Assembly (NCBI GenBank): GCA_015179125.1
Contig: WHVA01000355.1
Location: 56,668 to 120,667, forward strand
Reading direction: 5' to 3'
Origin: Gautieria morchelliformis
Lineage: Eukaryota > Basidiomycota > Agaricomycetes > Gomphales > Gomphaceae
DNA: 64,000 bases
The translations under genes and the position numbers were made by a program. The notes beneath the pieces were generated by a model. It made no database searches and was not told the DNA's origin. It worked only from the letters and a program-made list of their open reading frames with translations. Below are positions 42,395 to 53,714 of this stretch, piece by piece; the first letter of the stretch is position 1, and the number at the start of each line of letters is the position of its first letter.

Positions 42395-44828
42395 TTGGGG
42401 TCACGGGTTCGAGAATTGAGACATGGAAGACCAGGTGGACTGCCCAAAGGCTGGCCAGAAGCCATAGGATGTAAGCTTGGGATCCAGGATGGCCAATGAT
42501 CTTGAAGGGGCCGAGGTACTTTTCAGCCAGCTTCTTCGAGGGCTGGGTTGTCCGGAAGAATTGCGCTTTTACAAACGCTAAGGATCTGATTGCAAACTCA
42601 GGAGTGGGAGCATGACGCGTGTCAGCCGAGACCTGGTACCGAGATTGAGCGGATTTGATTTGCTCTTTGAAGGCAGCATGAAGCTGGTCAAGGTCGACTG
42701 CAAAGTCTCAGGCCCGAGAGGAAGCAAGGCCCCTTTCAGGGTGAACTGTTAAGTTCAGGTTGTAGCCTTTGTTGGCAAAGAACGGTGAAATGCCGGTGGT
42801 GGCACTGGGAGCATTATTGTACACAAACTCCGCAAGCGGGAGCAACTCGGACCAATTGTCTTGTTGGTAGTTGCAATATACCCGGAGATATTGTTCGAGA
42901 GTTTGATATACATGTTCGGTTTGACCATCGCCTTTGGGGTGATAACCGGAGGTAAAATGCAAGTTCATGTCGAGAGCTTTGCCGAAGGAACGGAAGAAGT
43001 GGGATACAAATTCAGAACCTCGGTCCGATGTCACATGACTTGGGGACACCGTGCGTTGAGAACACATGCAAGACAAACAGGCGGGCTAGGTTGGCAGAAG
43101 TGATAGTGTTGTAGGTCGGAATGAAGATGCTCTGCTTGGTTAAGTGGCAGACTACCACGAGGATCGCAGTGAATCCCGAGGATGCCGGCAACTTCTCGAT
43201 GAAATCCATAGAGATGGAATTCCATGGTTGCTCGGGTATCGGGAGCTGCTTGAGGGTGCCATAGGGCCAGTGACGCTTTGACTTGGAACGGGAGCAAGTG
43301 GTACAGGACTTGCAGAAGTCAATGACGAAAGACCGAATTGTGGGCCAGGTATATTCCTGGTGGATTAGGGCAAGGGTCTTGTTTTGGCCGAAATGTCCCG
43401 AGAGTATGTGGTCATGGTTATACTGGAGTACTCGGAGCCGGAGATCGTGAGCATCGGGAACATATATGCGGCCATCATGGCCTAGAAAGCCATCGTTGGT
43501 TTGCATCCATCTCGGGTCAGAACTATCACCGAGATGCTGGCAGGCAACAGGGTCAGATGCCAGGTTGGCTAAGATGTCGGCATGAAGCTTCTCGGAGTCC
43601 ATCATAGTGCTCGCTTGGAGGATTGGTGCGAGCGGATAAGTTGCCCGGAGTGACTCCGATAATTGTTGATTTGTGAAAATCGGTGGGAAGTTTTGCGGGT
43701 TGACTGAGCCGTAGTCATTACCTCCCTCTTTAAGGTAGATATCCCATCGTCTAGTTAAAGCGTTGGGTTTTGTACCGAGCTTTCCAGGACGGAACCGAAT
43801 AATGAGGTTAAATTGCGAGAGGAACTCGGACCAGTGGGCTTGTCGTCGGGTTAGCAACTTAGTGGTGGAAAAATACTCCAAGTTTTTGTGATCGGTGACA
43901 ACGTTGATAGGGGAGCCGGAGCCCTCCAAGTAATGTCTCCAACGTTGAAATGCTTCGAAGATTGCCAGTAGCTCTTTATCGTGGACATCGTAATTGAGTT
44001 TGGCACTGGAAGAAGTCTGAGAGTGGAAGGCAATGGGATGTAGTTCGCCTGCGTCATTGAACAGAGACATAATTGCACCGAGGGCATAATCTGAGGCATC
44101 GGTTTCCACGACCATAGGTCGGTCAGGAACCCAGTGTGACAGGATCGGAGCCAAAGTGAAAGCCTCCTTGAGGTAATTGAAGGACTTTCGGCACTCTTCG
44201 GTAAATGCCCATGGGGTGCCTTTACGGGTAAGCTGAGTGAGGGGAACAGTGATGTCGGAATAATTGAAGATAAAACGGCGGTAAAAATTGGCGAAGCCAA
44301 GGAAGGACTGTATGTCTTTTACCTTCCGAGGTTCGGGCCAATCACGGATTGTTTGGACTTTGTCTTCTGACATGGTAAATCCATCAGTAGAGAGCATATA
44401 CCCGAGGAATTCCACGGAGTCACGGTGCCATTCACATTTATTGGGTTTGGCGAAGAGGCCATGTTTCCAAAGATGCCGCAATACTTCACGGACATGTTCC
44501 CTATGTTTGACCGGGTCATCGGAGTAGATGAGTATGTCGTCAAGGTACACGACGATGCATACATCAAGCATATCTCCGAAGGCATCATTCATGAAACGTT
44601 GAAAGACCGCAGGACCATTGGTAAGGCCAAACGGCATGACCAGCCATTTGAAGGATCCGTACCGGGTCTGGAAAGCTGTTTTCCACTCGTCGCCTTCGGC
44701 GACTAGGACGAGATGGAATGCATGCCGAGGGTTGATTTTTGTATAGATCTGAGCCTTTTGGGTGCATCCAACAAGTCAGTAATCAATGGAAGTGGATAGC
44801 GATCTTTCTTCGTAATCGTGTTGAGTGC
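42395..44828 (-). pseudogene. Ty3/gypsy element 2 pol: RT, RNase H, integrase
   Basis: Minus strand: RT continues past the stop at 44829 (ALNTITKKDRYPLPLITDLL), a frame change near 44765, then KAQIYTKINPRHAFHLVLVA, WLVMPFGLTNGPAVFQRFMN and the active site VVYLDDILIYSDDP. RNase H (HPIAFHSQTSSSAKLNYDVH, WRHYLEGSGSPINVVTDHKN) and integrase (SGHFGQNKTLALIHQEYTWP, CKSCTTCSRSKSKRHWPYGT, SMDFIEKLP, VTSDRGSEFVSHFFRSFG, TSGYHPKGDGQTEHVYQTLE) follow, with a frame change near 43040. The end reads FRTTQPSKKLAEKYLGPFKI ... VFHVSILEPVTP and is cut at 42395 by the LTR. A TGA at about 42708 fits a former CGA. The element is dead. Confidence 0.9.
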
Positions 44829-46983
44829 TCAGATATTGACACAAAGCCGAAGTTCACTGCTCTTCTTTTTGACAAAGAGGATGGGGGCTCCGTGCGAATA
44901 CCGAGTGGGCCGAATGTGACCCATATTCAGATGCTCACCTATGAACTCCCGGAGTGTGGCAAGCTCCAAGGTAGAGAGTGAATATAATGGAGGTTGAGGG
45001 GGCGTAGCACCGTCCTCCAGAGTGATCTTGAGATCGTAGGGTCCGTGTGGAGCCAAGGTATCAGCTTTGGACTTGCTGAACACATCCGCGAAGTTGGGAT
45101 ACTCCGGCGGGACGTCCTTGAGATCCACAGGTTTGGATTTTGCGGAAGCCGAGCGGGCCGAAGCCTCGTTCTCGAGCATCGCCAGATTTAGCTGGAAGCA
45201 CTGGGAGCCCTCAAACTTGCAGGCACAGTAAAATTCCGCAGGGTTAAGGAGAGTAACCTGAGGAGCCTCCAGACTCGGGGGTGGCTCGGCCGTTGCGGCG
45301 CGAGCCGAAGCCAGCGGGGGGTCCACAGGACTGCCTGGAAGGGAAGTTCGGAAAGTAATACTGCCCAATACCCAGTCAATCAATGCATTGTAGCGGGTGA
45401 GCCAGTTGTGTCCGAGAACTGCCGAAACAGACGAATCAAGGGGGGTGACATAAAAGTCTACGGAATGGGTGTGCCCATCAGGGAAATGGATAGGTAGCTC
45501 TACAGCTTCAGTAATTACCGAATTTGTACTGCCATCGAATAAACGGAGTGGGATTGGATCTATGGAACATGTTCCGAGAGTGTATTTATGGACAAAGGCG
45601 GATTCTATAAAAGAATGGGTAGAGCCGGAATCTACTAATGCTTTAAAATTTTGGTTCGGGACAAGAGACGAGGATAAACTAATTACAAGAGAGTTCGGAG
45701 AAAAGAGCGCAGAAGTGTTGATTTTTACCTCCCCTACTGCGCCAGTTGAGTCAACGCAACCTTCGGTTTGCGCGGAGGTCAGAGGGTCACTGATTATTTT
45801 TTTTACGCCTGAAGCCGAAGATTCGGCCTTGTTGTCAGACGTCTTCCCATCAGAAGCCATTGCCGCCCAAGCCGACATGGCTTTCGGGCATTCCTTCGCA
45901 TGGTGGCCACTCTGCGCGCAAACTAGGCAGAGATTGTTATCCATGTGACACTGGCATTCTTCGGGCGTGAGTTTGCCATCCTTGCCGAGCTTGTTAGCGT
46001 AGTCGGGTTTTTTCTGACCCTCGGACACATTATTCCCTTTGTGCTTGTCCTTGCTTTTGCCGTGGTTGCTATTACCGGCATTGGCATTGGAGTTGCTGGA
46101 ACTTTGACCTTGACGTCGGTCATTGTTCTGGGGGGCTCGGTTTTGGTTGGACTTGTCCTTGGCCTTGGGTTTGGGTGTGGATTGAGTCTCGCGAGAGGCT
46201 TCACCACGGCGTTCCCAATACCTTTGGTCAATTTTCTGGACCAGATCTCGGAGGTCCTCAAGGGATCAGGGTTTGTCAAAATGCACCATTTCGTCTTTGA
46301 TTCGCTTTGGCAAAGCAAGGTAAGCTTGGAGATGCAAAGCTGAATCGTTGTGCTGGAGCATGGATGCAAGTCTGTAGAAATCGACAAAAAACCGAGTCAT
46401 CTTGTGACTGTCCTTCATGACGAGGTTTTCGAGCTCACAGGCTCATTAATGGGGTCGTCAGAGCTGTCCCTTTGAGGAAAGACAGGACATAGTTCACTTT
46501 CGCAGAACCATCTTGGAAAGCTTGGGGTTGGGCACGGAAATTCAACGTGCAGTGGAGAAGGAAACCTCGGAGTTTTTTCGGGTCCGAACCATCGAATTGG
46601 TCGGGCTCCCGAAGTTTTACCTTTGAATCGGCGCGGTCTCCTCCACCAAGTCCATTGTCGGCGAGCTTTTCCAAAGCCGCGAGCATATGGCACCCAACCT
46701 GTTCCTCGCCGTCTGCCTCTGCATTCGGGTTGGGGTTCAGTCTCGAGGCCTCTACATTAGGATCGGAATTGTGCTCGGAACTGGAGTTGTTATTGCCACC
46801 ATGACCACCATCTCCAGGGTCGCTAGGGTCGGGGGACTCACCGCGGGGTCCTTGGGAACCTCGCTGATATGTCCGTGACCGACACCTATAACTTGGCGTC
46901 GAGACAAGTTCAGAGATGGAGGGGATTGTTGTAGCGGTGATGGAATGGGGGGTTTTCGGGGCGGTGTGAAGCACTTCGTGCAT
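44829..46983 (-). pseudogene. Ty3/gypsy element 2 gag and protease
   Basis: The frame from 46983 (MHEVLHTAPKTPHS) gives a D/N/S-rich N-terminus and a gag core (KLREPDQFDGSDPKKLRGFL, AFQDGSAKVNYVLSFLKGTA). After a frame change near 46440 comes HKMTRFFVDFYRLASMLQHN and PKRIKDEMVHFDKP, then a TGA at about 46263 where W is expected. The next part (46028 on) has a CCHC zinc knuckle (CLVCAQSGHHAKEC), the protease (FKALVDSGSTHSFI, VLGHNWLTRYNALIDW) and the start of RT (ILFVKKKSSELRLCVNI) up to the stop at 44829, which fits CGA to TGA before ALN. Gag packages the element RNA; the protease cuts the polyprotein. Confidence 0.88.
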
Positions 46984-47095
46984 GGCGGGCCTCTATGGTC
47001 GGGGTGATGCAGCTACTGCGGGCATGGGTGTAAGAGCTAGTCATAGGCATATCAAACAACTGTGTGTGGAGAGTTCTGATATACTGGTAAGAACG

Positions 47096-47557
47096 TGAGT
47101 TGTACTTAAGGCTCAACCCGAGGGCCGAGCCGAGGCTAGCCGAAGTTCGGGAACAGAGGGCTTGGCTTCAACTTCGTAGGTTGCAACCACTACAGTGTTC
47201 CACCCTAATTTTGGGAAACGGATTCGGGAACGGATTCGGCTGGAAGCCAAGATTCGGAATGAGGTCAGACAGAGAAGTGGAAAGATACGAGGAATCTAAG
47301 TCAATATCAGAACTGAGGAATTAGCGTACATGACGGGGGGTTTATATACTAATTGCAAGGAATGGAAAGAGGGCATCAATGCCCGTATTGAGCAGGAAGC
47401 AGGGTCGACGGACGATCATCAGAAATGGAACAGGACTATCTAGGAAAGGGGATCAGGGTGAATGATGAACCAATAAGGAACCCGAGTTAAGCCGAAGGTT
47501 CCCGAGTGAGATCGGAGGCCAAGGCCTCGGGTCCGGACTCGGGAACGGGTCTTAACA
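47096..47557 (-). mobile_element. Probable 5' LTR of gypsy element 2
   Basis: The plus-strand sequence ends GGGTCTTAACA at 47557, so the minus-strand LTR starts TGTTAAGACCCG. The inner end is less sure; I place it at TGAGTTGTAC (47096). It lies upstream of gag on the same strand, where a 5' LTR belongs. The next bases outside are ATTAC in AT-rich DNA, the likely target pentamer. No intact 3' LTR remains. Confidence 0.55.
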
Positions 47558-47607
47558 ATTACACTTTATGACTCATAGATTACCTCACCAAGTTGTAAAA
47601 TGTAATA

Positions 47608-47678
47608 GACCAAATAGCTTAGTTGGTAAAGCACCCTATATACTCACAGGGTCCCAGGTTCGAACCCTGGTCTGGTTA
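47608..47678 (+). tRNA. tRNA-like sequence, probably a pseudo-tRNA
   Basis: The D arm (GCTT AGTTGGTA AAGC), a perfect T arm (CCAGG TTCGAAC CCTGG) and good polymerase III A and B boxes are present. The acceptor stem GACCAAA/TCTGGTT has one mismatch and one G-T pair. The anticodon arm is wrong: either an 8-base loop (TATACTCA) with a mismatched closing pair or a 10-base loop, and the variable region is only about 2 bases. I cannot assign an anticodon. It sits in the second AT-rich island next to unknown minus-strand frames. Confidence 0.45.
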
Positions 47679-47679
47679 A

Positions 47680-48365
47680 TTGAATTTTCATTATCAGGGT
47701 CTGTACTACTTTCAAGTATATGTGTAAACATATATTCGACAATGTCACAGACCTCTAATGAATCTTCTGTGATTTTTATACCAAATGGTCTATATAAAAT
47801 CTTAGGGGTTCGACCTCTTATTTCTATATTTGTTGTTTTGTACACTTTCATTCTTCCATCTTGTAGTATGAGTATACCATAAATAATGATTTTCTCTTCT
47901 GGTTGAGAGTAATACATTGTCAAATATAATGCAAACATCATACCCCTCATTAGACTATTATATATACAACCTTTATTACATTTATCATATGCTACAACAA
48001 AAGGATTCTTTGTTTACCAGTCGATATTACCCTTGCAATCCTTATACAATGGGAATCAGGACTTAACACCCATTGTGAAACCATAAAATCTGAGATGCTC
48101 TTTATTATTAATCTATATAGATCATCAGAACTATAGAGCTGTGGAAGTATAATGAGCTCTCCACTAGAAAAATCTGACCATTTTTCCAAGAAAACATCTT
48201 TGTCATGACAGACAAAGTTTCTGTTTTTATCTTCAAACCTCCCATTTTAATGACAGACCTGTGTCCAATTGCCTTGACACCATCTGATTCAAAGATTAGG
48301 ATACTACCAAAAAATGCAGATATCTTATGGACAATCCATTTTATAGCGAGCATCATCTCCTTCAT
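47680..48365 (-). CDS. AT-rich island: unidentified frames
   Basis: Two minus-strand pieces look protein-like: 47950-47690 (MRGMMFALYLTMYYSQPEEK, VYKTTNIEIRGRTPKILYRP, EVCDIVEYMFTHILESS) and about 48240-47992 (NRNFVCHDKDVFLEKWSDFS, LPQLYSSDDLYRLIIKSISD, CIRIARVISTGKQRI). Neither family is recognised. The composition matches the D5-bearing island at 39.85-40.97 kb, and the two islands are separated only by gypsy material, so they may be halves of one foreign insert. Confidence 0.35.
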
Positions 48366-48599
48366 CTATATGAATTGACAACTTTGTAAAATCAGTTTTT
48401 ATTTAGCATTTTGTATGTCATCAAACCAGTAGAATTCTGCAACTGTAGATAATAATCATATGATTCTATAACTAATAGAGGGTAGGAGCTGTAGTGATTA
48501 TATGAATCCTGTCAAAACAAAAAGTGAATACACACTGAGTGTAATATAATATACAAGCTGGATTAACAATGTCATATATCCCTACAGTAGGAGATAAGG

Positions 48600-50500
48600 T
48601 GACATTTATACATCCAACCCTGATATGGAGCTGGAATTGTACCACAAGTTTTTGGCGAAACTTGCTGCTGTGTGCAAACACTTTGCTTAGTACGCCACCC
48701 AGGAATTATTTCGCAACCTGGAATTCACCTGTCAGGGGGGTTATCAACGGAATTGATAGCACCAGAGCCTTGCTACGCAAATGTTAGGAAACAGCTTCAA
48801 CTCCTCGAAACATTGCTGACTTGGTGGGGTGTACATCATGGGCTCCCAGAATATTGAGAAGCACCTTGACTAAGCTCAGGAAAGATGTCTAAAACTCCCC
48901 TGGAACGATTCCGTTTCTAGTGCGACTCAACACCTTGACAATGCTCACATTGTCAGGTGCAAACATCTCCCATGCCCTGCTGCGAACAGTCGACTCCAAG
49001 CACTGGAAAAGTTGGTATTTCCATGCGTGTAATGGACGATCTGAACATTGCCGATAGCGGACCATAGGGTTTTTTATGGTGGGGCGCAGGAGGATTGTGG
49101 GATGGAGGGAGGTGGGAGGCCGGAGGGGGTGTTATTATGCGGTGTTGAGAAGGAAGGTGGAAGGGCGGGAACATCGGTACAGGGCGAGTGTGGAGAGCCA
49201 TGCATATACCAGTGGGACCGCAAATGGCAGTGCATCGATCGATATACCACGTGCAGAGTGAGGCGGCTGCCATCTCCACGCCTTCTACGCCCTCCCATGC
49301 CCCCTCCGTCCGCTCGGACACCTCCTCGTCATTGACACGAAGAGTCTCCCCGCCCGCCAGTGCTGGGGCAGACTTACAAGCCCCTCTGCCCCGTGCGACG
49401 ACCGAGCTGCACACCATGCTCCGCAAACTGGGCCCCAGCCCCATCCGTGCCAGTGCTGTGTCATCCCCCATGCCTTGGCCGCGTGCAGGGTGGGGACCAT
49501 GACGATCCTGGGCATACACGTGTGGCAGTGCGTGGAGGTGATAGCGGGCTGGTGGAGGATATAGGGGAGGGCGGGGAGGGGCGCAGCCTGTGGGCGCTGG
49601 GAAGATGATCCAGAACCTGTAGAATGTTCCGGGGTGGGAGCACGCAGGCACAGGTGCAGGTGTTACTGGAGGGAGACGGTGCAAGGGAGGAGGCCACAGG
49701 GGCGGCAGACGCGAGCCATGTATCTTCTTCCTCGGCAGCTGCTCTGTATTTGACCCCGAGTTGGTAACACCTGACTTCAGTAGTCCCCAACTCTCTCCGA
49801 AGGAGAGGGAGGGCTGGTTGAATGCGAATGTCCGTGACTTCACTGACGGGGATTCACTTTCTAATTTTCTTGGCAGACACATCCTATTGAATTTCAATCC
49901 GTGGGGCTTTACTTATCTTAAGGGGAGGCCCGTCCCCGATTCTCTCCGAAGAATAGGGGACTTCTTATATCTCGATTGAAAGTGTGACTAAGAGCATTTT
50001 CATATACACCCTTGTATCGTATAGATTCAGGTGTTGCTTGTGAGTCACACATTCGGTAGTCTTCTTTTGTTATCTGATGGTTTCATCGTGTTTCTTCACA
50101 TACCCTCTTCTATGGAAAACCAATTTAATCTGTTAGATTATCTTTAATGGTTTTGTAGGTCCCCAAGAGTCCTCGCTCCTGTTCAATTCTTAAGTAGATA
50201 GACTAGATACTCATTCCTGTTGGCCAGAATGTACTGATTGTCAGTATCTCCTGTGTCTGGAACAGCTTGGGCCATGCTGAGCACAGTGTACATCGTTGGT
50301 GCTACTGATGGGGATTCTGAATTTATATTTACCAGGGGCAAGACAACCAAGGTTGAAGTTAATAGTTCCGAGAGGATCATGACTGATTTTGGGAGAATGA
50401 CTCGACTAGGGCTCGGTGCTGTACCGTATGTTGGGCTGCCAGAACCGTCGACGGTATGGCCGTATTACGGGTTTATGGAACATACGGGTAATATATGTGA
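48600..50500. other. Stretch without recognised genes
   Basis: A 314-codon minus-strand frame (48953-49897) is rich in P, S, H and G with no domain, and overlaps plus-strand frames of similar length, which is typical of GC-skewed non-coding DNA. A plus-strand piece with RSDTSSSLTRRVSPPASAGA near 49310-49370 is also unidentified. Confidence 0.4.
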
Positions 50501-50524
50501 GAGGTAGGATTACAGACCTAGTAC

Positions 50525-50712
50525 TTTGAGTATAAAAGCCAGTACAGGGACTCCCGAGCGGAACACCCTTCCTTTTTCCTACCACCCACTTCCCACCCCA
50601 CATTCTCTCCACCCTATGAATAAGTTTTGCATCTCTCCCAATACGTCTCGTGCGTCGCGCAAGGCACTTCTACACTCTTCTCCACCCAGGACCAAGCACC
50701 TCCCGCCACTGT
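50525..50712 (+). promoter_or_regulatory. Core promoter and possible first exon
   Basis: A TATA box (GTATAAAAGCC, 50530-50540) is followed by a pyrimidine-rich stretch and an ATG at 50617 that opens MNKFCISPNTSRASRKALLH before a strong donor (gtgagtacc at about 50711). No downstream exon could be joined with confidence, so this may be the start of a lost gene or an LTR-type promoter. Confidence 0.35.
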
Positions 50713-53150
50713 GAGTACCATCCATTCCACCACTTACACCAGATTTACCATGCTCACCATAATCCAATCTACACATGAAAAAGACTCTTCTGAAGATCTA
50801 AGATAATCGCGAGTTACACTCCTATCCCTATCACCTTTGTCGGACACGACGTTCGTCCACACCACCCACCACCACCACCTCATCTGAACCCTGTCTTACA
50901 AGAAACTAAGTCTATATCGGATGGCCTGACTCATGACAAAGCATGCATACTTATAACGGTCAAAGCAGCCAACGATTTGCCTCAGCTCACATCTTGGTAT
51001 GACAGATGTCACCATCCCTCAATGGCACTGGAACCAGACCCACCGTCTCTTCAGGAGCCACCCCCAACATGTCGTGCAAACCGCAACATTGTGTCAAGGT
51101 GCCTGGTGGAGTTCTTATGGCGCCCTTCAAACCCTCCTGCCTCATCAAAAGGAAATGTGGGGTGTTGATTATGTTGCCCTTGACACACCGGAAGGTTGAT
51201 TGATGCGAACCGCCGACATATCGGACCTACCCCTGCTGTCCCGACGACACCAACAACAACAGATACCCAGTGTTCTTCTATTCGACCCTCTCTTCATGGC
51301 AATGAGCCGACTGAATGGTAGTTGTATCAGCCAGCCTGAAGACAGAAACTCTTCCGTAAAGCCCCAAGAACCACGATCCAAGTTCCGATGGCATGTTCCG
51401 ATGGTAAGAAGGGAGGCAAGCCCACTTCTCTCCTGTCTCAGGTGTATGAGGACCTTGCGTTTTGTCCTCGGGATCTGAGTCACCCGCAGGGATGGTTCAG
51501 TTTTGGATGAAGAAGGCACAGACTGCGCTAGGCCAGCTGGGGTGTCATCTAAGAAAATAAAGGCAAGGGTGTGGATCCTCTCGAGAGGGGGCTGTGAACA
51601 CTTCTCAAGGGTGGACATCAGGGTGGTCATAATGATCAGGTACGCAATGCATGTCCCCAAGATGCGGCTGGTGTTGGCACTTGAAAGAGGACTTTGGCTC
51701 CTCCCTGTCTGCTAAGATCTGCTTGTAGCCGCTGTGTATCTAGCACGCTGGATCAGCCTCCGAGGCAGAGTGGTGGTGCGCCTCAGCTGAGACACTAGTG
51801 GAGTCACTGGTGTTCAGCTGAGACGTGGCGCCACTCCTGAATGCAATGGTGCCGGACCCTTGTTGGCCACAGAAGGCTCTGTGACTATGGCGAGGTCGTG
51901 ATACACTCACTGTGCGAAACAACCCGACCATAATCACAAGAGTTTTCTATGGTGGTCCCAGGAGAGTGGTATGTCCCCGTCGACGATTGGATGGACGTTG
52001 ATGAAGAATGAGAACTTTCCCCATCCACTTTTGTCTTCTGACCAAGACCAGAGCAATTATATGGATGTCGATGATGAGGATGTTGACTGTTCCCTCGAGA
52101 CTCTGAGGATATCGGTTATCTTGGAGATGTTTGATACGACCTCAGAGTCATGTTGCGGATCTAGGAACGGCATTGCTGGTTTCCAATCGCATTGGTGATC
52201 GATAGGTATAATCAATTAATGCACTCAAAGATGGTATCTAACCTCATTCAAAGTCCCCAGGGCTTCACTGGGAAGTGTCACTGTGTGGCATGTGGGAGCG
52301 ACCATCAGTACACTTCCCGCTACCAGAGTCGATGGGTGCAAAATACCCCTAGATCAATGCTTGCGCACCACTCTCGTCAAGCATTAGCAACTGCAATTGG
52401 CAATACAACTACTCAAAGATTTGAAGACTTGAAACCGTCACGCTGAGTGGACGCGAATACAAATTCTTGTCTTTTCACCTGGAGACTAGCACACTCTTGT
52501 CCACCGGCTCTTCCAGGAAAGCAGTACAACACTTACAACCATTGTGCTAGGTTCGTGGATGGTTTGGCATTGGCGAACCGCCCAGGCAAGAGCTGGAGAG
52601 TCCCATTGTGAGCTTGAACTGCTCTCGCACGAAGGCCTTTGGCGGGGCATTGAGAATGTGGCGGAGATAGCAGCATCCCCACATTTTCCATGCAGATCCA
52701 CGGCTGTGTGACTGGAAAGGGATGTTGGGCAGTGTTTTTCAATGAAGAACATGGGTGCAGACGAGAGAAAATCCAGAGGGTGGGTGCACAGGCCATGCTC
52801 AAGCCATTTGTCCACGTTAACATGAAGGGCATATGCAGTTTGGCATGAGAGTCTTTGAACCTCCTTCTGGAAATGTATCTCTAGCTCAGAGTAGTACAGC
52901 TTTATAGTAGTAGCACTGATAATAATCATGTGGTTTTATTCTTGAATATTCAAGTATATTTTCGTACTAGTATAAGCATTAGAGAACGGTTGCGTCGACG
53001 CTGTGCATATGCCATATACTGTAGTATTGATACACATGGTATGAGATTAGGGACACGCACTTCAAATACAAAGATCAACTGTGATGGCAAGGGCCGGCAG
53101 CTTTGGAAGCCGACGCACCCACAGATGTCAACAGAGTTCGGTCACTGGCC
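50713..53150. other. Stretch without recognised genes
   Basis: Frames such as 51169-51660 minus and 52486-52929 minus show no domain. A short plus-strand stretch near 51000-51200 (TIPQWHWNQTHRLFRSHPQH) looks protein-like but is not identified. Confidence 0.4.
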
Positions 53151-53154
53151 GGGC

Positions 53155-53179
53155 CTCTCTCTCTCTCTCTCTCTCTCTC
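53155..53179 (+). repeat. (CT)n microsatellite before the GT17 start codon
   Basis: About twelve CT units end four bases before the ATG at 53183. A pyrimidine tract at this place is common in fungal 5' leaders, but here it is a perfect repeat and so probably length-variable. Confidence 0.8.
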
Positions 53180-53182
53180 CCC

Positions 53183-53714
53183 ATGGATCGCCGGCATCGG
53201 CGACTCCTCTCCCTCGCAGCCGCCCTCGCCCTCTTCTTCCTTCTCTACACCTACGCCTACCAGATCCGGAACACCATCTCCTACGGCTCCCGCCCGCTAT
53301 GGGACACGCCCGACGGCCCGCGGCGCGTCGTCCCCCACTACTACGCGGAAGGCACCATGTTCGACGCACAGCACTGTGCGCTGCACGGCTGGACCCTGTG
53401 GGACCGCGCGCGCGCGCCGGATGTGTGGGACGCGGTGCTGTTCAGCACGGAGCTGGACCTGCTCGAGATACGGATGCACGAGCTCGATACGGTCGTCGAC
53501 AAGTTCTTCATCATCGAAAGCGACCGTATGTTCATCACCGTTTGTGCCTTTTTTTTCGTTGATCGTTGAGCAAACATGCCTGCCTCTTCGTAGGTACGTT
53601 CACGGGCATCCCGAAGGCCCTCGTCTTTTCGCAGAATCGCGCCCGCTTCGACGCCTTCGCCGGCAAGATCGTCTATAAGCTCATCAGTGGACGCGTCCCC
53701 GCGCGCGGGGAGAC
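53183..53714 (+). pseudogene. Family-17 glycosyltransferase, 3' end lost to an LTR
   Basis: Exon 1 (53183-53525) and exon 2 (53594-53714) join in phase over a 68-base intron. Residues 8-26 form one membrane anchor (LLSLAAALALFFLLYTYAY) after a basic N-terminus, a type II Golgi-type topology. The lumenal part follows family GT17 (beta-1,4-N-acetylglucosaminyltransferase III-like): HCALHGW, VWDAVLFSTELDLLEIRMHE, LDTVVDKFFIIESD, RTFTGIPKALVFSQNRARF. The frame is intact up to 53714 but reads into the LTR end (TGTTTTGG) immediately after GRVPARGE. Only the first part of the usual domain is present. The family adds GlcNAc in N-glycan branching; the fungal substrate is not known to me. Confidence 0.8.

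Noticed and set aside
42395..42412. A sequence just right of the LTR (TGGGGTCACGGGTTCGA) looks like a tRNA primer-binding site.
   Set aside because: On the minus strand the same bases encode the integrase end SILEPVTP of gypsy element 2, in frame with the upstream integrase, so the likeness to a tRNA 3' end is a coincidence.
48953..49897. 314-codon minus-strand ORF.
   Set aside because: Proline/serine/histidine-rich low-complexity translation, overlapping equally long plus-strand frames; no motif, splice signal or repeat copy supports it.
53142..53369. Arginine/glycine-rich minus-strand ORF over the GT17 gene.
   Set aside because: Antisense of a GC-rich coding exon; the plus-strand frame has a clear family match and splice sites.
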